A DNA stretch of 64,000 nt from Pigoraptor vietnamica (GCA_943704525.1 CALSCQ010001775.1:34876-98875), one strand, 5' to 3'. Counted from the stretch's first letter, positions 36,313-48,454 are shown. A program made the numbers and translations. The notes: generated from the letters alone by a model not told the origin.

Positions 36313-39128
36313 ATGGGACGGCAGCTCACCGGCACGCTCCTGCGACGCCTGGATCTCGTGCTGCTTGGCGCCCTCCTCCTCCGCCGCCTTCTCGGCCTTG
36401 ATGATGTTCCAGAAGTCCTGCTCCGCCTTCTGAATGGGGTCCTCCTCATCGTCGCCGTGCGCGCGACCGCGGTCGCCCCGAGCGCTGCTGGGCTTGGTGC
36501 GCTCCGCAGCCTGCGCCTTCAGGCGGAGTTCGCGCGCGCGCGTCTCGAGCGTCTTCTCTCGCTTGGCCTCGCGCTCGAACATCTGCAAGGCGGTGGGTGA
36601 GTGTGCGTTCGCCAACACAAGCGACCACTCAGTTCGGAAGGGATCGGGCACGGGACACGCACCTGTGAGACGGATGCCTTCTCGTTCGGCTGCATCATGT
36701 AGAGCGACTCGCCGAGCTCGAGGAGCGTCGTGATGCCGTCCTTGCCGCCCGTGGCGATGAGGCGGCCCTGTTCTTGCACGCGGAGCGACGTGAGCGCCGA
36801 GTCCGACACCTGGAGTACAAGAGTAATCGTGTCAGCCTCGCGCGAACAGAGTGCCAAATACAGGTGTGTATACGCAAGACACAACGGGTCGCACCTGCAG
36901 CGTGAGGGTGGGGTCGTTCTGCTTGAAGAGATAGTCCCACACGTCGAGCGTGCCGTCCATCTTCGTAGTGAAGAAGACGCCGGGGCGCGTCGGGCTCCAG
37001 CAGCCGTCGGTGAGGTACGGCACGTGGTACTTGGTCCACATGATGGGCGTGCGGAGATCCTCGCTCCATATCTGCACGGGATAAAAAAAGCGCGCGCATG
37101 TGAGACATATTTTCTCGCGAGGGTTCACGTCGCATCGCACACACACTACACAATCTTTCGTGCGAGCGCAGAGGCCACATCTAGAACGCGTGCCCACCCG
37201 CGCAGCCCAGTCGCCGACGGTGAGGAAGTTCTTGGGGAAGAAGGGGTTGCGCTGGAGGGCGTAGACGGGTCCGTGGTGGCCCGTGTACGTCGCCACGATG
37301 CGCTCCGACGGGTTCTTCGCCTTGCGGTTGCACGCGAGAATGTGGCCGAGCTCAGTGCCGACCATAAACTTGGTGGGCTGTGCATGGGAGAGACGAAAAA
37401 CGTGTGAGCAAAGCGGTGGGACCACGCACAGAGCATGCAGGCAATCGGCGAGTTTCGGCACAAAACAAGAGAATTTCTCTGCGCGTTTCCTCACCATCGT
37501 CGACTCGTACTCGAGCGCGACGGCGCCGAGCGGGCTGCCGCTCTTTTCGGGGTCGAGGAGCAGCGACTCCGTGGGCTCGCCCATCTTGCGAATGTCCCAC
37601 CAAAGCACCTGGCCGTCCGTCGACGCCGAGAAGAACTCGGTGCCCGTCTTGGACGAGATCCACAGCGCCTTGTACACGGGATCCCTGTGGCTGCGCTCGA
37701 TCGGAGAGACGTCCACGGGCTGGGAGCCCTTGCGCGTGTCCCAAAACGCTGCACAGCAACAAACAGGACATGTCAGAGCGAAGATCTCAAACAACGCTCA
37801 CACGGCGGGTGGCAATGGCGACAGCATGTGCGGGACGCGACAACTCACAGACGAGGCCATTGTAAGAGCCGCCGACGAGGATGTGGGGGTCCTTGGGGTT
37901 GTACTCGAGGCAGAGCAGCGGGGAGGCCGGCTTGATGGCCTGGTCGGGCGTGTTGGGGTTCTCGATGTCCCATATGTACGAGTCGAGGGACATCCCCGCC
38001 GGCATGTGCTGGAAATCCAGGATCGAGTAGGCCACGGCGACCTTGCGCGCGCCGTCGGGGTACCACGAAATGGACGTCGCAGAGCGCGGAATGGGCGAGG
38101 GGTCCCTGTAACGAGGACAACGACAAGAGTGAGCGACGGCGACGAACGGAATGTAGTTAATGTAGGGCAGGATATGGGAGTGAATGGCGTCGCACGCTGC
38201 ATGCGAACGCGCGCAACAGAGTCTTCACGTGGAGTGAAGGTGCGCACCTGAAAACGTTGATTGTCTTGGCCGTGGGCGGGTCGCCGGAGTGGTCGGTGGT
38301 CCCTTGCGAAAAGTACGTCTCGTAGATGTCGATGGCCGTGTTTTGCTTGATGCAGTGCTCCATCGTCTGCGCCAAAAAGGAATAGCAGTGAGAAAGTTGC
38401 GTGTTTGCCACGCACAGGCCGTCCCTCGCCTCGGGCACGAGCGTAAAGACAACATTCACACGGGGCTATTGGCACCCGGTGTGAGCACACACACCACACA
38501 GAACCAAAGAAAACAAGTTTGCGTCCTTCAATCGTTTTAACGTACACACCAACCCCTACGTACCTCGCACAATCTCACGCACATGCACGCGCATGCGGCA
38601 AACGCAGATGACAACAAAAGCGCCGCGCAACAAGGCATGTCATTTCACGCACCTCGCCAAGCGACTGGATGGCCTGCACGTAGGCCTCGTCCTTCTCGAC
38701 CTTCTTGCGGAAGCGGATCGTGTGCTCAACCTCAGACGGGTTCACGTCCTTCGGCCAGCCACCCTCCGTGTGATTGATGCCCATGTTGGCCGTCGAGAAG
38801 CGCTCCGTGTTGACCTGTGCGCAAAAAGTGCCATTGTCACAAATCTACAGTTGCAAGCGCAAAAGACGAAACCAATACACGCCGGCGACAATACAGCACT
38901 TTGGATGCAGATCAAAGCAAAAGGGGCATGGAATTTCGCGCCCACCTCGTGCTCGGACATGTCCGCGACGCACTGCACGGCCGTGTGCGTGGGGTTGCGC
39001 TCGACATACTGCTCCTCGAGGCCAGGCTCCGGCTGTATGTCGCAGATGAGCTCCGTTGGGCGGTCGCTAAAGTTGCACTGCCGCCCAAACTCACTCCGCT
39101 TCTTCGAATAGACGTACACGATCTCCAT
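35889..39128 (-). CDS. DNAI2: Axonemal outer-arm dynein intermediate chain 2
   Basis: Eleven exons (39128-38946, 38814-38653, 38366-38248, 38105-37849, 37748-37495, 37377-37198, 37071-36895, 36809-36663, 36582-36330, 36171-36088, 36001-35889) give 642 residues. The N terminus [20 protein letters not shown] is the hallmark of DNAI2/IC69. Other landmarks are [142 protein letters not shown] and [14 protein letters not shown], covering the WD40 propeller. A basic helix ([24 protein letters not shown]) and a very acidic tail ([13 protein letters not shown]) close it. It anchors the outer dynein arm heavy chains with DNAI1. Intron 9 contains pure (CA)n. Confidence 0.97.
36229..36309. repeat. (CA)n microsatellite in DNAI2 intron 9
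   Basis: About 80 nt of nearly pure CA inside the intron 36329-36172. Sense strand (TG)n begins about 20 nt after the 5' splice site. Confidence 0.95.
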
Positions 39129-39396
39129 CCTCCGCCGTGTGTTGGGCGCCTCTCCTCAACGGAGACTGCGCCGCGCCGCAAAAGGGGTCTATACTTGCGC
39201 GCCCGTGCCGTCGGGAAAAAACAGTACCGCACTAGAAGAGCCAGCGGCTGCCACGCCGTACGGATAGGACAAAAAAAGAACGTCCTCGTCCGCTTGTAAA
39301 TGCTGGAACTGAGGAGAATGAACGTGATAAGAGGAGATGCACACGCGCACACACACATGCAAGAGCAATCGCAGCGGGAATGCTGGGCTGGGGGCG

Positions 39397-39410
39397 GTTG
39401 CCATGGGAAT
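39397..39410 (-). promoter_or_regulatory. Candidate RFX X-box upstream of DNAI2
   Basis: On the minus strand the sequence ATTCCCATGGCAAC fits the relaxed X-box RYYNYY-N2-RRNRAC bound by RFX factors, which drive ciliary genes in many opisthokonts. It lies about 270 bp upstream of the DNAI2 start. A relaxed match by chance is possible, and RFX has not been shown in this organism. Confidence 0.3.
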
Positions 39411-39504
39411 GTGGCTGCAGCCCCGGATGAACCGCAACTTTATGAATGCCACCCCGGATGTATACAAGTAACACACCTTGGTAACAGCGGAAATTCGAGT
39501 TCTT

Positions 39505-39535
39505 CACTATGGCTGTTGATACTGTGGCCATAGTG
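39505..39535. repeat. Perfect 9-bp inverted repeat
   Basis: Arms CACTATGGC (39505-39513) and GCCATAGTG (39527-39535) with a 13-nt loop, in the divergent DNAI2/TMEM11 gap. It could be a dimeric factor site or hairpin. Confidence 0.8.
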
Positions 39536-40030
39536 AGCAACAGTGAATTTGAGATGTGTGCTGGTAATTTGATACATTTTGGGACTGAGTTCAAATTAAT
39601 GTGCACGAGGACTCACATGACGTGGCTGACTTGGTTGTTTCAAGACGCTATCAGCTTATTATCCTGAATAAGTACATATAATGCTATGACGGATCCATGC
39701 AGTGCGAGTGGTAGTGAATTGGTTATCGGTCCATACTGAATCTATGCCGTTTCGGATGACTGGGTCGTTTCGCGCCCTTGAGTGACGCAGCAAGCAAGGC
39801 ACTGCAGTACGGCGCGAACGCAGCGCGACGAAGAACTCATAAGGAGACGGTCCAACTTCCGCACATATACACAGTCTCTGGGTCATTGGCTTGCTCACCA
39901 TCGCTCTCAGCAAGGTCACCGTCGCACGCGTGCTTGTGGGGTGTTGTGTGTTACTGTCGAAAAAGACTTTTGGCGCTGTTGTGGGCTGCGGCGACATCGA
40001 GGGGAAAAGCCCGCGCCTTTTCGTACTAAG

Positions 40031-41106
40031 ATGTCGTCTGTCGAGGGGAACCGCGACAGCGACGCGCTCTCCGACAGGTGCGCCGCCCTTATCTCTCTGT
40101 TCGCTTCCTTTGTCCTTTCTGCCCGGTTGGCATCAGTGAGCTCATCTTGCGCTCTTTCGCAACGTCTGCGACCGCTCCAACTCATTCGTGCAACGCCACG
40201 ACGCAAGTTATAGCTTTTGCAGTGACGATTCGGAAGATGATCTCTTCACGGTCGTGCACAACAACGAGGACATTGAGGAGGCCGAGCTGGAGCTTGAGTA
40301 TGCGCTCATGTCGGGCGTTCCGCTGATTGTCATCAACCATGCGGTGAGCCGCGTGCACGCCCGCTTCAAAGACAATAGGATCAGCTTAGAACATATACGC
40401 ATGGCCGTCGACTTCCTCCGTACACTTTCGGTGTTGCGTTCTCGTGCTCTCGAGTCAACCTTCTCATGTCCTCGGCATTGTCTCGTGTGAATCTTTTCGT
40501 GCGCGCAGGACGTGGGGACGGCGACGGCGTCGGCCATTCGCTTGGGAAATATCATGCACAAGACGGCCGTGCTTGCGGGCCTCGGCTGTTTGGTGTGTGA
40601 CGCTCGGATGTGGCAAGGCCATCGATACACGGCACACCTTCTGCAACTCAACCTGACCCCTTTGTCTCCGTTGTTCTGTTTTGACGCAGAGTGCCGGCAT
40701 CCTATCACGCATTCTTCCCCTCTCGTCGCTATCGGTGGCGCTTCCGTGCGGCTTTATGAGCGTGTCTTCGGCGCTTGTGTATGACATGTCCTGGCGAACG
40801 GACCCTTGCTGCAAGTACCAGGTGAGCGTGCGTTACGCTCGTCCTTGCCGAGGCACTTCTGACAATCGGTCGCCGCTGGGAATGCCTGTCACGTGCTGAA
40901 CGATCGCTTGCTTGTTTCACTCCGAACAGGTCGACTGGGACGGTTCTGAGGCACAGAACCTTCCCCTCGAGAAGCTGCGGGGCAAGTCGACGGTCGTCCT
41001 CGTGCGACGCGACGATTCTGCGCGCAAGGTGCTCCACAACACGGTCGCGACGTCCGCCGCCCTCTACTGTGCCGTCAAGCTCTTCCGGTGGTGGCGATCG
41101 CACTGA
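40031..41106 (+). CDS. TMEM11: TMEM11/PMI-like mitochondrial inner-membrane protein
   Basis: Five exons (40031-40077, 40223-40343, 40509-40592, 40690-40821, 40930-41106) give 186 residues. It matches TMEM11 in order: an ELELEYALMSGVPLIVINHA segment, then DVGTATASAIRLGNIMHKTAVLAGLGCL, a second hydrophobic span SLSVALPCGFMSVSSALVYDMSW, the invariant DPCCKYQVDWD, and STVVLVRRDDSARKVLHNTVATSAALYCAVKLF. TMEM11 (PMI in flies) is associated with the MICOS complex and cristae shape and has also been reported at mitophagy sites. Exon 2 has two in-frame acceptors nine bases apart (exon start 40214 or 40223), so a three-residue difference is possible. It is the best short-gene call here, given the strong HKTAVLAG and DPCCKYQV motifs. 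Confidence 0.93.
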
Positions 41107-41356
41107 GGGCAGAGAATTACCGAAATCTTGTATGGCGACTTGCACACGCGCACGCGCACCGCACACGCACCGCACACGCACTTACGCGCACACCCCCTAT
41201 CTTCGGCCCGTTGTTATGTGGGCCAATCTTAGATTTTCATCGTCGCCCGCCCGCACTGGCTTGCCGGCGGCGCCTCGAGAGAAGCGTATAAAGCGCACAT
41301 GATATAATCATCTTGCCAATTCTCGCCTCCCACCACTGCGCTCACACGTGTGCGAG
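41107..41356. other. Convergent 3' intergenic region
   Basis: Between the TMEM11 stop and the CotH-kinase stop; carries a short CA-rich run at 41148-41190. No gene. Confidence 0.5.
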
Positions 41357-42175
41357 CTACGGTTTGCGCTTTGTGCTGCGCGGGCGAGCGTTGTCGTTTG
41401 CCACGTCGCCTCGATCCATGTCGACCATCTCGGAGAGAAGGGCAGTCCTCCGCTCAGATACGATGCGCTTGATGCGCGCGGGTCCGCCGACGAAGGCGTC
41501 CTTGTCTATGCCCGTCACGTCTGCGTTGCGTCTGAGTTAGCAACGTGAAGGGTGTATGCGTATGTGCGTTTGAGTGTATGTGGTAGAAAGGGGGCGAAGT
41601 GTCGGCAAGCACAACACACCTTCGTCTTCGCTGAGCACGTGGGGCCGCATCACGGCGAACCACCGGTCAACGACTTCGGCAACGACCTTGTCCGTGAAAT
41701 GCTCTGCGGGACAGACACACGCGCACACGCACACGCACATAGAAGGGGTCACAAATTGACACGATTGCCGAAGCGCCATAACACCGACGGGACGCGCAAT
41801 GACACCAGCCGGTTGCGATCGAAACACACCTTCCACCAGCGTCCGGAGAGAGCGCTTGTAGGCGTCAAAGAGCGTGGCGTTGTCAGTAACGGCACGCACC
41901 AAGACCCACTTGGGATCAATGTCACGTAGGGAAGCCTGAAAATTACAAAGAATGGCGAGTAGGTGAGTTGAGAAATGTAGCCTCGGTTTGAATCGCGAAT
42001 CGCAGACAGCTAACCATCGACTCCATAAGGTAAAAGCGAGAGAGACAATCACGCCCACGCCATGCTAATCGCAAAAGATAGGAAAACAAACGCTCACCGT
42101 CGTCGGGAGCCGTTCGAGCGTCAAATCAAAGTCCCACGGGATGAATCGCAGCCTGTTTGTGCACGCGTCCTGCAG

Positions 42176-42206
<31 letters not shown>

Positions 42207-44490
42207 CACACACAGACACACACACACACGTATGAGAACGTTTGCCCGCGGCTTGGCTGCTCGGATTACAACGCAATAAATCACACGAGCGACTGCCAAC
42301 ACTTGCCTTGTACAAGAAGAAGTTGTGTCCAGCAAATCCGTACGAGTCGCCGTTCGCAACCGCCACGTTCACCGCGAGAGCGGCGGCGAATTCCTCGGCC
42401 GCAAACACGTCCCCAAAGCGCACCTCTGAGACGTCGACGCCGCCGAAAGACTCCCGATCCTTCCTCGCCACACGCCGGGGTTCCATCTGCCGGTCGTGCG
42501 TGGCCCTCCACAGCGCCCAAGCGTCCCCGAGGCACCCTTCCCACGCAATCGCCGCTGTTTCAGAGGGAGCCTCCGCGACGGCGCGCGTGTGCGGGGAAGC
42601 ACGGGACGAAGCAACCGCCACCCTGTTCCGCGGTACAAAGTACTGCGGGTGGAAATCGCTGAGGTCGTCGTTGGGTTCGTAGAGGGCGCCCACGGCCTGC
42701 GCGCAGGGCAGAGGGGACTCGGCGGTGCTGCCCATGCGCTCCGCCGATTCCCTCTGGATCCGCACAAGCATGTCCACCGCGTGTTCGATGGCGTGGTAGA
42801 GGCCGTAATCTTCGCCGTTGAGAGTGACGCGCACGAGTGACACGCGTGGGACGGGAAGGCCCATACGACGGAACATGTCCGTGACGAGCTGTGGGATAAT
42901 GTATTCCGTGAGTTTGTGAGCGACACAACAAGAGTGCGTGATCTTTGCCACACTCACCGGGACCTTGAGCCGCGTCGGATCGCCGAAACTGTTGGCCAAA
43001 AGGACGCGCGTGGCGTCAGAGAATGGGGACGCGTCGTGACCGTCTGATGGCTGTGCGTGGGAGGAGCGCCATTCGGTGGCGTGCGATCCAAAGTCGATTG
43101 CGAGAGGCACGCGAGCGTATTCCGCGCGGAGGGGCTCAAGAAAGCTGCCGCCACCGCGATACCTGTCGAAGTTTTTAAAGGGGGGCAAGGTATTCATATA
43201 GGAGGACTTCGTTACGCACGCACACACGACTAAACAAGGGCCCGCGACACAAAGGCAACGCACACGCACATTAAACACATCCACTGCTCGAGAAAACTTA
43301 CACTCCCAAAAACCAAATCGACACTCAAAGACACCAGCGACAAACCTGAGGTTGGCATTGTACCAGCGCCCCCCGACAGTCACGTTGGCTGGGACGGGCG
43401 GGAAGGCAATCCCACTCCGCGTCATCGCGTCAATGAACCGCGAAGACCCCTCCGTGTAGCACAGCATCGAGCGGCCCTCGCCATCGTGCCCACACACACC
43501 CGCCGAGACGCCACCACGATATGCAACCGTGCACCTGCGCGCAGAGATGTCAGGAATCGTTGAGCACCGGGACGCAGAAATCAAAAAGCACCCGATCGTC
43601 GTTGAGATGGCCCACTGAACAGTCAGTGATATAGTCGCATCTAAGTTAAAGGGTTGGTGCGCTGCACTCACGCGTCGCCCGGCAGCTTCCCGTCGCGGCA
43701 CTCGGCGAAGGACATGACGACCTCATGGCTGGTGCAGAGGATCTCGCCTTGGTAAAACGCGTCGGCGCATATGCCGGCGACGGGGACGCCGTCAATGTGC
43801 ACAGTGCACGCGTCCTTGAGCGACCGCTGCGCGCACGCCTTCCCAAAGGGTGTCCTGAAACGGCAACGGACGTGATGCTGAGGCTGCCAGTTCGACGAAG
43901 GAGAGTGCGCATCCATCCATTCGCAAACAGCAGTTGTGACAAGGAGAACATCGACAGCCGCAAGACAACCCACTCGTCCCACAGGTATCGGCCGTGCGAG
44001 ACGGTCTTCAGTCGCCGCTGGCCGTAACTTTTGAGCCACCGCATGCTCGCAGTGGGCACGGAGATGTCCATGTGCGTAACAGCCACGCTCTCACCGTCGC
44101 CAAAGAGCGCCGACACGGGCCTCGCAACGGCTATATGAAGGCGAGGAATACAACAGAGTACGGGAAATGTCAGCGACCACGACAATTCAAACTAGATGAG
44201 TACAGCAGACAACCGCGCCCACACATACCCGCACAACGCCCATCCGCCTGGTAGCGGCCGGTCCCTCCTTCGCCACACTCGAGCTCCGGTTCACTCGTGG
44301 GTCGCACTCGCTCACGGGCGCGGCGAATGCGTTCGCTTGCGGCGGCGCGTTCCTCCGCAGTGCCCCGAAGGCGCGTCGGCCTACCTTCGCCGTCTCCGGG
44401 GGCTGCGGTTTGCTGCGCCGCGCCGCGCACCAGAGATGCGACGAGTGCCACTGCGACGAGCACAACGAGGACACGCACAGTCGTCGCCAT
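41357..44490 (-). CDS. Secreted CotH-family protein kinase
   Basis: Ten exons (44490-44229, 44130-43929, 43854-43672, 43534-43346, 43162-42958, 42888-42307, 42169-42098, 41935-41830, 41703-41620, 41520-41357) give 682 residues; the exon 2/3 junction is the least certain. A signal peptide (VRVLVVLVAVALVASLVRG) opens the chain. The CotH fold shows DPTRLKVPLVTDMFRRMGLPVPR, LVRVTLNGEDYGLYHAIEHAVD (the G.Y...E strand), NGDSYGFAGHNFFLYK (the N.D..GF..N segment) and RLRFIPWDFDLTL (the PWD.D metal-binding motif). Bacterial CotH phosphorylates spore-coat proteins, and the family is an atypical kinase fold found in secretory pathways. Intron 6 uses a GC donor (AAG|GCAAGT), because the only nearby GT shifts the frame. 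The substrate is unknown; secreted or wall proteins are likely. Confidence 0.87.
42177..42229. repeat. (CA)n microsatellite in CotH-gene intron 6
   Basis: Interrupted CA run next to the acceptor of the GC-AG intron 42306-42170; sense strand (TG)n. Confidence 0.9.
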
Positions 44491-44840
44491 GACTGCGCTG
44501 TGTGTGTGCGGAGAGTGGCGAAGGACTGCAGGAGGACCGTGGGCTCAAAAAACGAGCCCGTTTGCCGTTGCGCTGCTCTCTGGACCGCCGAAGGTTGGCG
44601 AGTTGCTCCACTTCGACGTGACGTCACTCTGACGATTGCACACATGGACAGCAACAGCTGTTTCCTGTTGGAGATTATTATGTGCGCTGCTCTTTCGGTC
44701 TCTTCGCAAGCCGTTCTTTCAGTGTTAGGGAGGGCCACGGGATATAGAGAGTCGCCATTCTGCGGGGCATCTTTTTCCTCGCCCGTTTATCCTTTCTCGA
44801 TTTGGCGCGGCCTTCGCGCCCGTGAGTGTCCCGCGCGCGA
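44491..44840. promoter_or_regulatory. Divergent CotH kinase / FIP1 promoter
   Basis: Short head-to-head gap of 350 bp between the ATGs of the CotH kinase (-) and FIP1 (+). The sequence before FIP1 is pyrimidine-rich. No coding exon seen. Confidence 0.5.
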
Positions 44841-47800
44841 ATGGCGGGCGCGGGGGACGACGATGACTTTGATGCGCTGTACGGTGGCGCGGGGTCAGTT
44901 GCTGCAGCGCCCCCTCCCGCGACTGTGGAGAATGCAGGCGCGCCCGAGGGTGGCGTCAGCGTGAAGATGGAGGTGGATGACGTGAAGCCGCCGCAAGCTC
45001 CGGTGCCCGCGGAGGCCGCCGCTGCCGTGTTGCCAGAGGGTCATGCGCAGCTTCCCGGGCACGCGGTGCATGGAGTGGGCGCGGAGCCGGCGCCGGATAT
45101 GGAGCCAAGGGGCACGCCGGCAGTGAAGAAGGAGGAGGAAGAGGACAACAGCGAGGTGCGCGCGCTCTGTCGTTTTTGTTCACGATCTCCTTAGATAGCG
45201 CGGTGTGGTGTGGGGCTTCTTTTCTCGCGCACATTCCCCAATACTGCATCTTTGACCACGCGAACGGCTGCTCAAATGTGCCTGGTTGTGCGCAGGATTA
45301 CACGGATTCGGACGACGATGACATCCAGCTGACCATCAACCCCGCGGAGGCAGCAAGGTGCGCGAGCGTGTTGGCACGCACTTCCGACTGACGGCAATTG
45401 CTCCACGGCTGTCTTTATCTTCCTCTCACTCTCTTTTTGTGTGGAGTCGATGGACACCGTCCATTGAATGTAGCTGATTTCCGCAGCTCTCTCTGTGCGT
45501 TGTGGTGATTCGTACCTTCTTTCTAAAACCGACTTTCCCGCTTCGGTATCAGTGCGATCCGCGCCTTCCCCGCTACGCCCGGCGCCGGCCGCGGACAGAT
45601 CCGACCTGCCTTTGGGCAGAAGCCGACGACGCCGCACGCCGTCGGTGCCGCAGCCGCTCAGCAAGCGCAGCAGCCGCAACACCAGCAACAACAGCTTCAG
45701 GGTGCGTGCCGTTCGCCGTGTTGTTGTTTTTTTAATGGAAAGGGGGACGGTGTGCGGGGGAACCGGTGAAAGTGCCCGTTGAGTGTGTAGCTGGGTGCTG
45801 CTAATGGTTTCTGTAGGCTTTTTGTGCGCAATATGTATGTCCCCTACTGTAAAAACGACTCGAATGTGAACATCGCGCACGCACCCACACCCGCGGCTTG
45901 CAGACGCGCGCGCCGCTGCGAGTGCCAAAGGGCGCCTGGACATCAATGCCCCCGGAGAGATCAACGGCCAGTCGACCTTCGAATTCGACATTGACTCTGT
46001 CGCCGACAAGCCCTGGCGAAAGCCCGGTGGGTCCGCGTGTCTGTGCGCGGCTTGTGTGCGGATGCCTATTCTCCCCTTGCGTCGTCTGTTTCTCTTGGCA
46101 CGTGTATGCACGTGCGCATGCATACACGTGAGGGGCACAGTTTGACTCACCACGCTTCGTCTCTTTCCCTTCGCGTGTCTGGACAGGTGCCGACTTGACC
46201 GACTACTTCAATTACGGCTTTGTTGAGGAAACGTGGAAGGCGTACTGCGAGCGACAGCGCGGAATGCGCGAGAAGAACAAGGTCCGTCGCCTCCTCATTT
46301 CAGCCGCTGGCGCGTAGCATTTCTGTACTCGGAGCTGCCGGTTATTTGTGTTTAGGATTTATGCATGAGAAGAGTTTTGTTGTGGCTTATGGCTTATTGT
46401 GTGTGTGAGCGCAGGTTGCTAAGGCTGAGCTCGACATGATGGGTGACGGAGGTATGCATCCATGTCGTTGAATGCGGCGTGAAACACTCTGTCCTTGCAA
46501 GCATTGCGTGCATGCGTATGTGCGTGCGTGTCTTTGCCATTAGCTGCGAACCGACGGTAATGAAGCATGTGCCTGCGTTGACGAGGGGGTGACGTTGATT
46601 TGCGCAGATGGCCGCTCGGGTGGTTTGCGTGTGCCGGTGCGTGCGGGTGGGCGCGACGGCGGGTCGCGAGGCCGAGGCGGTGAGACACTGTGTGCTTCCA
46701 CACCCTATTCCGAGTTCCATTTTTTGACCTTCTTTTCTGCCCTTCCTCTATGTCGGCAACCGCGTGCGTGCGCAATGCAATTCAGGTCCTATGGTGAGTG
46801 CTGCAGTTACGCGTGGATGCATTAGGAGCACGTGGCCGCACAAACGCGATGTGCCCTTACTAATGCAGGCCTCTTTTTCTCTCTCCCCTGCCGCTGCCAG
46901 GATGCCTTTCCCGGGGGTCTTCCGCCCTTCTTCTTGCCGCCGGGCGCGAACCCTTCGATGATGGAGGAAATGATGCGCCAGCAGAATGCCATGGTGCGTT
47001 GTCGTATTGGATGCTGGTCCCGCGCGCCCGTGCGTGTTTGTGCCAACGTTTATTGCGCCCTTTCTGTCGCCTTCCCTTGGGATAACGTGAGGTCTTCCAT
47101 ATCTTCTGCGAAGGCGGCGGCGGCTGTGCGCGCGGGTGTTCCCCCGCACATGCTCATGCGCGGTCCGTTTCCGCCGGGCGTGAATCCGATGGCTGGACTC
47201 CCGGGCTTCCAGGGACAGAGGTGCGCACGTGATTGCGCAATGTCGGGGAGACGCGTGAGAACGTGTACCGTCTGTTTTTCTCCATGCCCTTTGTACTCCT
47301 TTTCCTCTGCCGCACCGATCATTAACCCCTGTATATTTTCCTTTCGCCCCGCACAATGTGGCCAGGCCAATGTTCTTCCCTCCGAACGGTACGTACAAGT
47401 CTTGCCACCGTTCTGTTTTGAGTCAATGCGCACCCAAATGGCTTATCGCCCCTCTCCGTCTTTATGCGCTGCAGCGGATCCCAACGCACTCCAGCGCGGC
47501 GACAAGGGAGGCGAGTCAGACGGACGTGATAAGGACGGGAAGGGCCGCAGTGGCGACGCAAACGCCCCCGCAACACCGGGCGAGGATGCATCCGCAGGCG
47601 GAGACGAGAACGAGCGGCGGCAACGCGCGATGAAGGCGGCGGCGGCCGCCGCCGCGGCGAGCATGGGGGTGCCGATGGGGATGGTCCCACTTGGGATGCC
47701 CCCTATGGCCCCCGGTATGCCGATGGGGGCAATGGGGGCAATGGGAATGCCGCCGCGGGGCCCTGCGCCGCAGCGACCGCCGTCGTCGGCGTCGGATGTG

Positions 47801-48454
47801 AGTGCTTCTTGCTGTGTTTTGCGAGTTTATTGTCTGCCGTTTGCTCATGCCACGTGTTCCTGCGCTCGTCTGATGTGCTTTCATCACTCCTACGAAATTC
47901 GCGACTCTGCAGGAGCGGCGGGGTGGCCGGCATGATCGCGACCGCGAGTCGCGCGATCGTGACCGGGATAGGGACCGTGACCGTGAAATTGATGCGCGCG
48001 AAGGCCGCGACGGAGAGCGCGAGCGTGACCTGGAGCGCAGCGAGAGGAGCGATAGGGGCGAGAGGGGCGAGAGGGGCGATCGCGAAAGGGATCGTGAGAG
48101 GGAGCGAGACCGTGACCGTGACCGCGACCGCGACCGTGATCGGGACCGAGAACGTGAGAGGGAGAGGGAGAGGGAAAGGGAGAGGGAGAGGGATCGCGGG
48201 CGCGAGAGGGAGAGGGAGAAGGAACCAGCGGAAAAGGAGGCCGAACCGCGCGAACGCGAGATGGAGCGCGAGAGGGAACGCGACGACAGGCGCGGCGACC
48301 GGTGGGTGATGCGTCTTCTTCTGTTTTTTCGCAGAAAGCCTTGTTGCAAGCTCTGTGTAATCCAACTGCTTGTGCTCCCTTTGCGTTTGTTAGGAGCGCC
48401 AAGCGACCGCACAGTCCCGACCGGCGCGACGACGACCGCAAGCGCAGGCGCTGA
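44841..48454 (+). CDS. FIP1L1: Pre-mRNA 3'-end processing factor FIP1
   Basis: Fourteen exons (44841-45155, 45296-45357, 45553-45701, 45904-46026, 46187-46281, 46415-46451, 46608-46679, 46786-46793, 46901-46993, 47114-47220, 47366-47388, 47475-47797, 47913-48301, 48394-48454) give 618 residues. An acidic N terminus ([16 protein letters not shown]) leads to [14 protein letters not shown], then the diagnostic Fip1 motif [45 protein letters not shown]. Gly/Arg and Pro/Met-rich linkers follow, then an RE/RD-rich mixed-charge domain (about 47913-48301) and a basic end [16 protein letters not shown]1 is the CPSF subunit that binds U-rich RNA and tethers poly(A) polymerase. Exon 8 is an 8-nt micro-exon needed to keep frame. 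The acceptor of exon 10 is approximate. Confidence 0.93.
47913..48301 (+). repeat. Low-complexity RE/RD-encoding DNA
   Basis: Degenerate six-base repeats of GAGAGG/GACCGT type encode Arg-Glu and Arg-Asp dipeptides in FIP1; they give long spurious Ser/Leu/Arg frames on the opposite strand. Confidence 0.85.

Larger units (their letters stand above)
39129..40030. promoter_or_regulatory. Divergent DNAI2/TMEM11 promoter region
   Basis: A 900-bp gap with no coding exon. It holds an X-box-like site (39397-39410), a hairpin (39505-39535) and an AT-rich island at about 39535-39690. The sequence nearest TMEM11 is GC-rich again. Confidence 0.5.
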
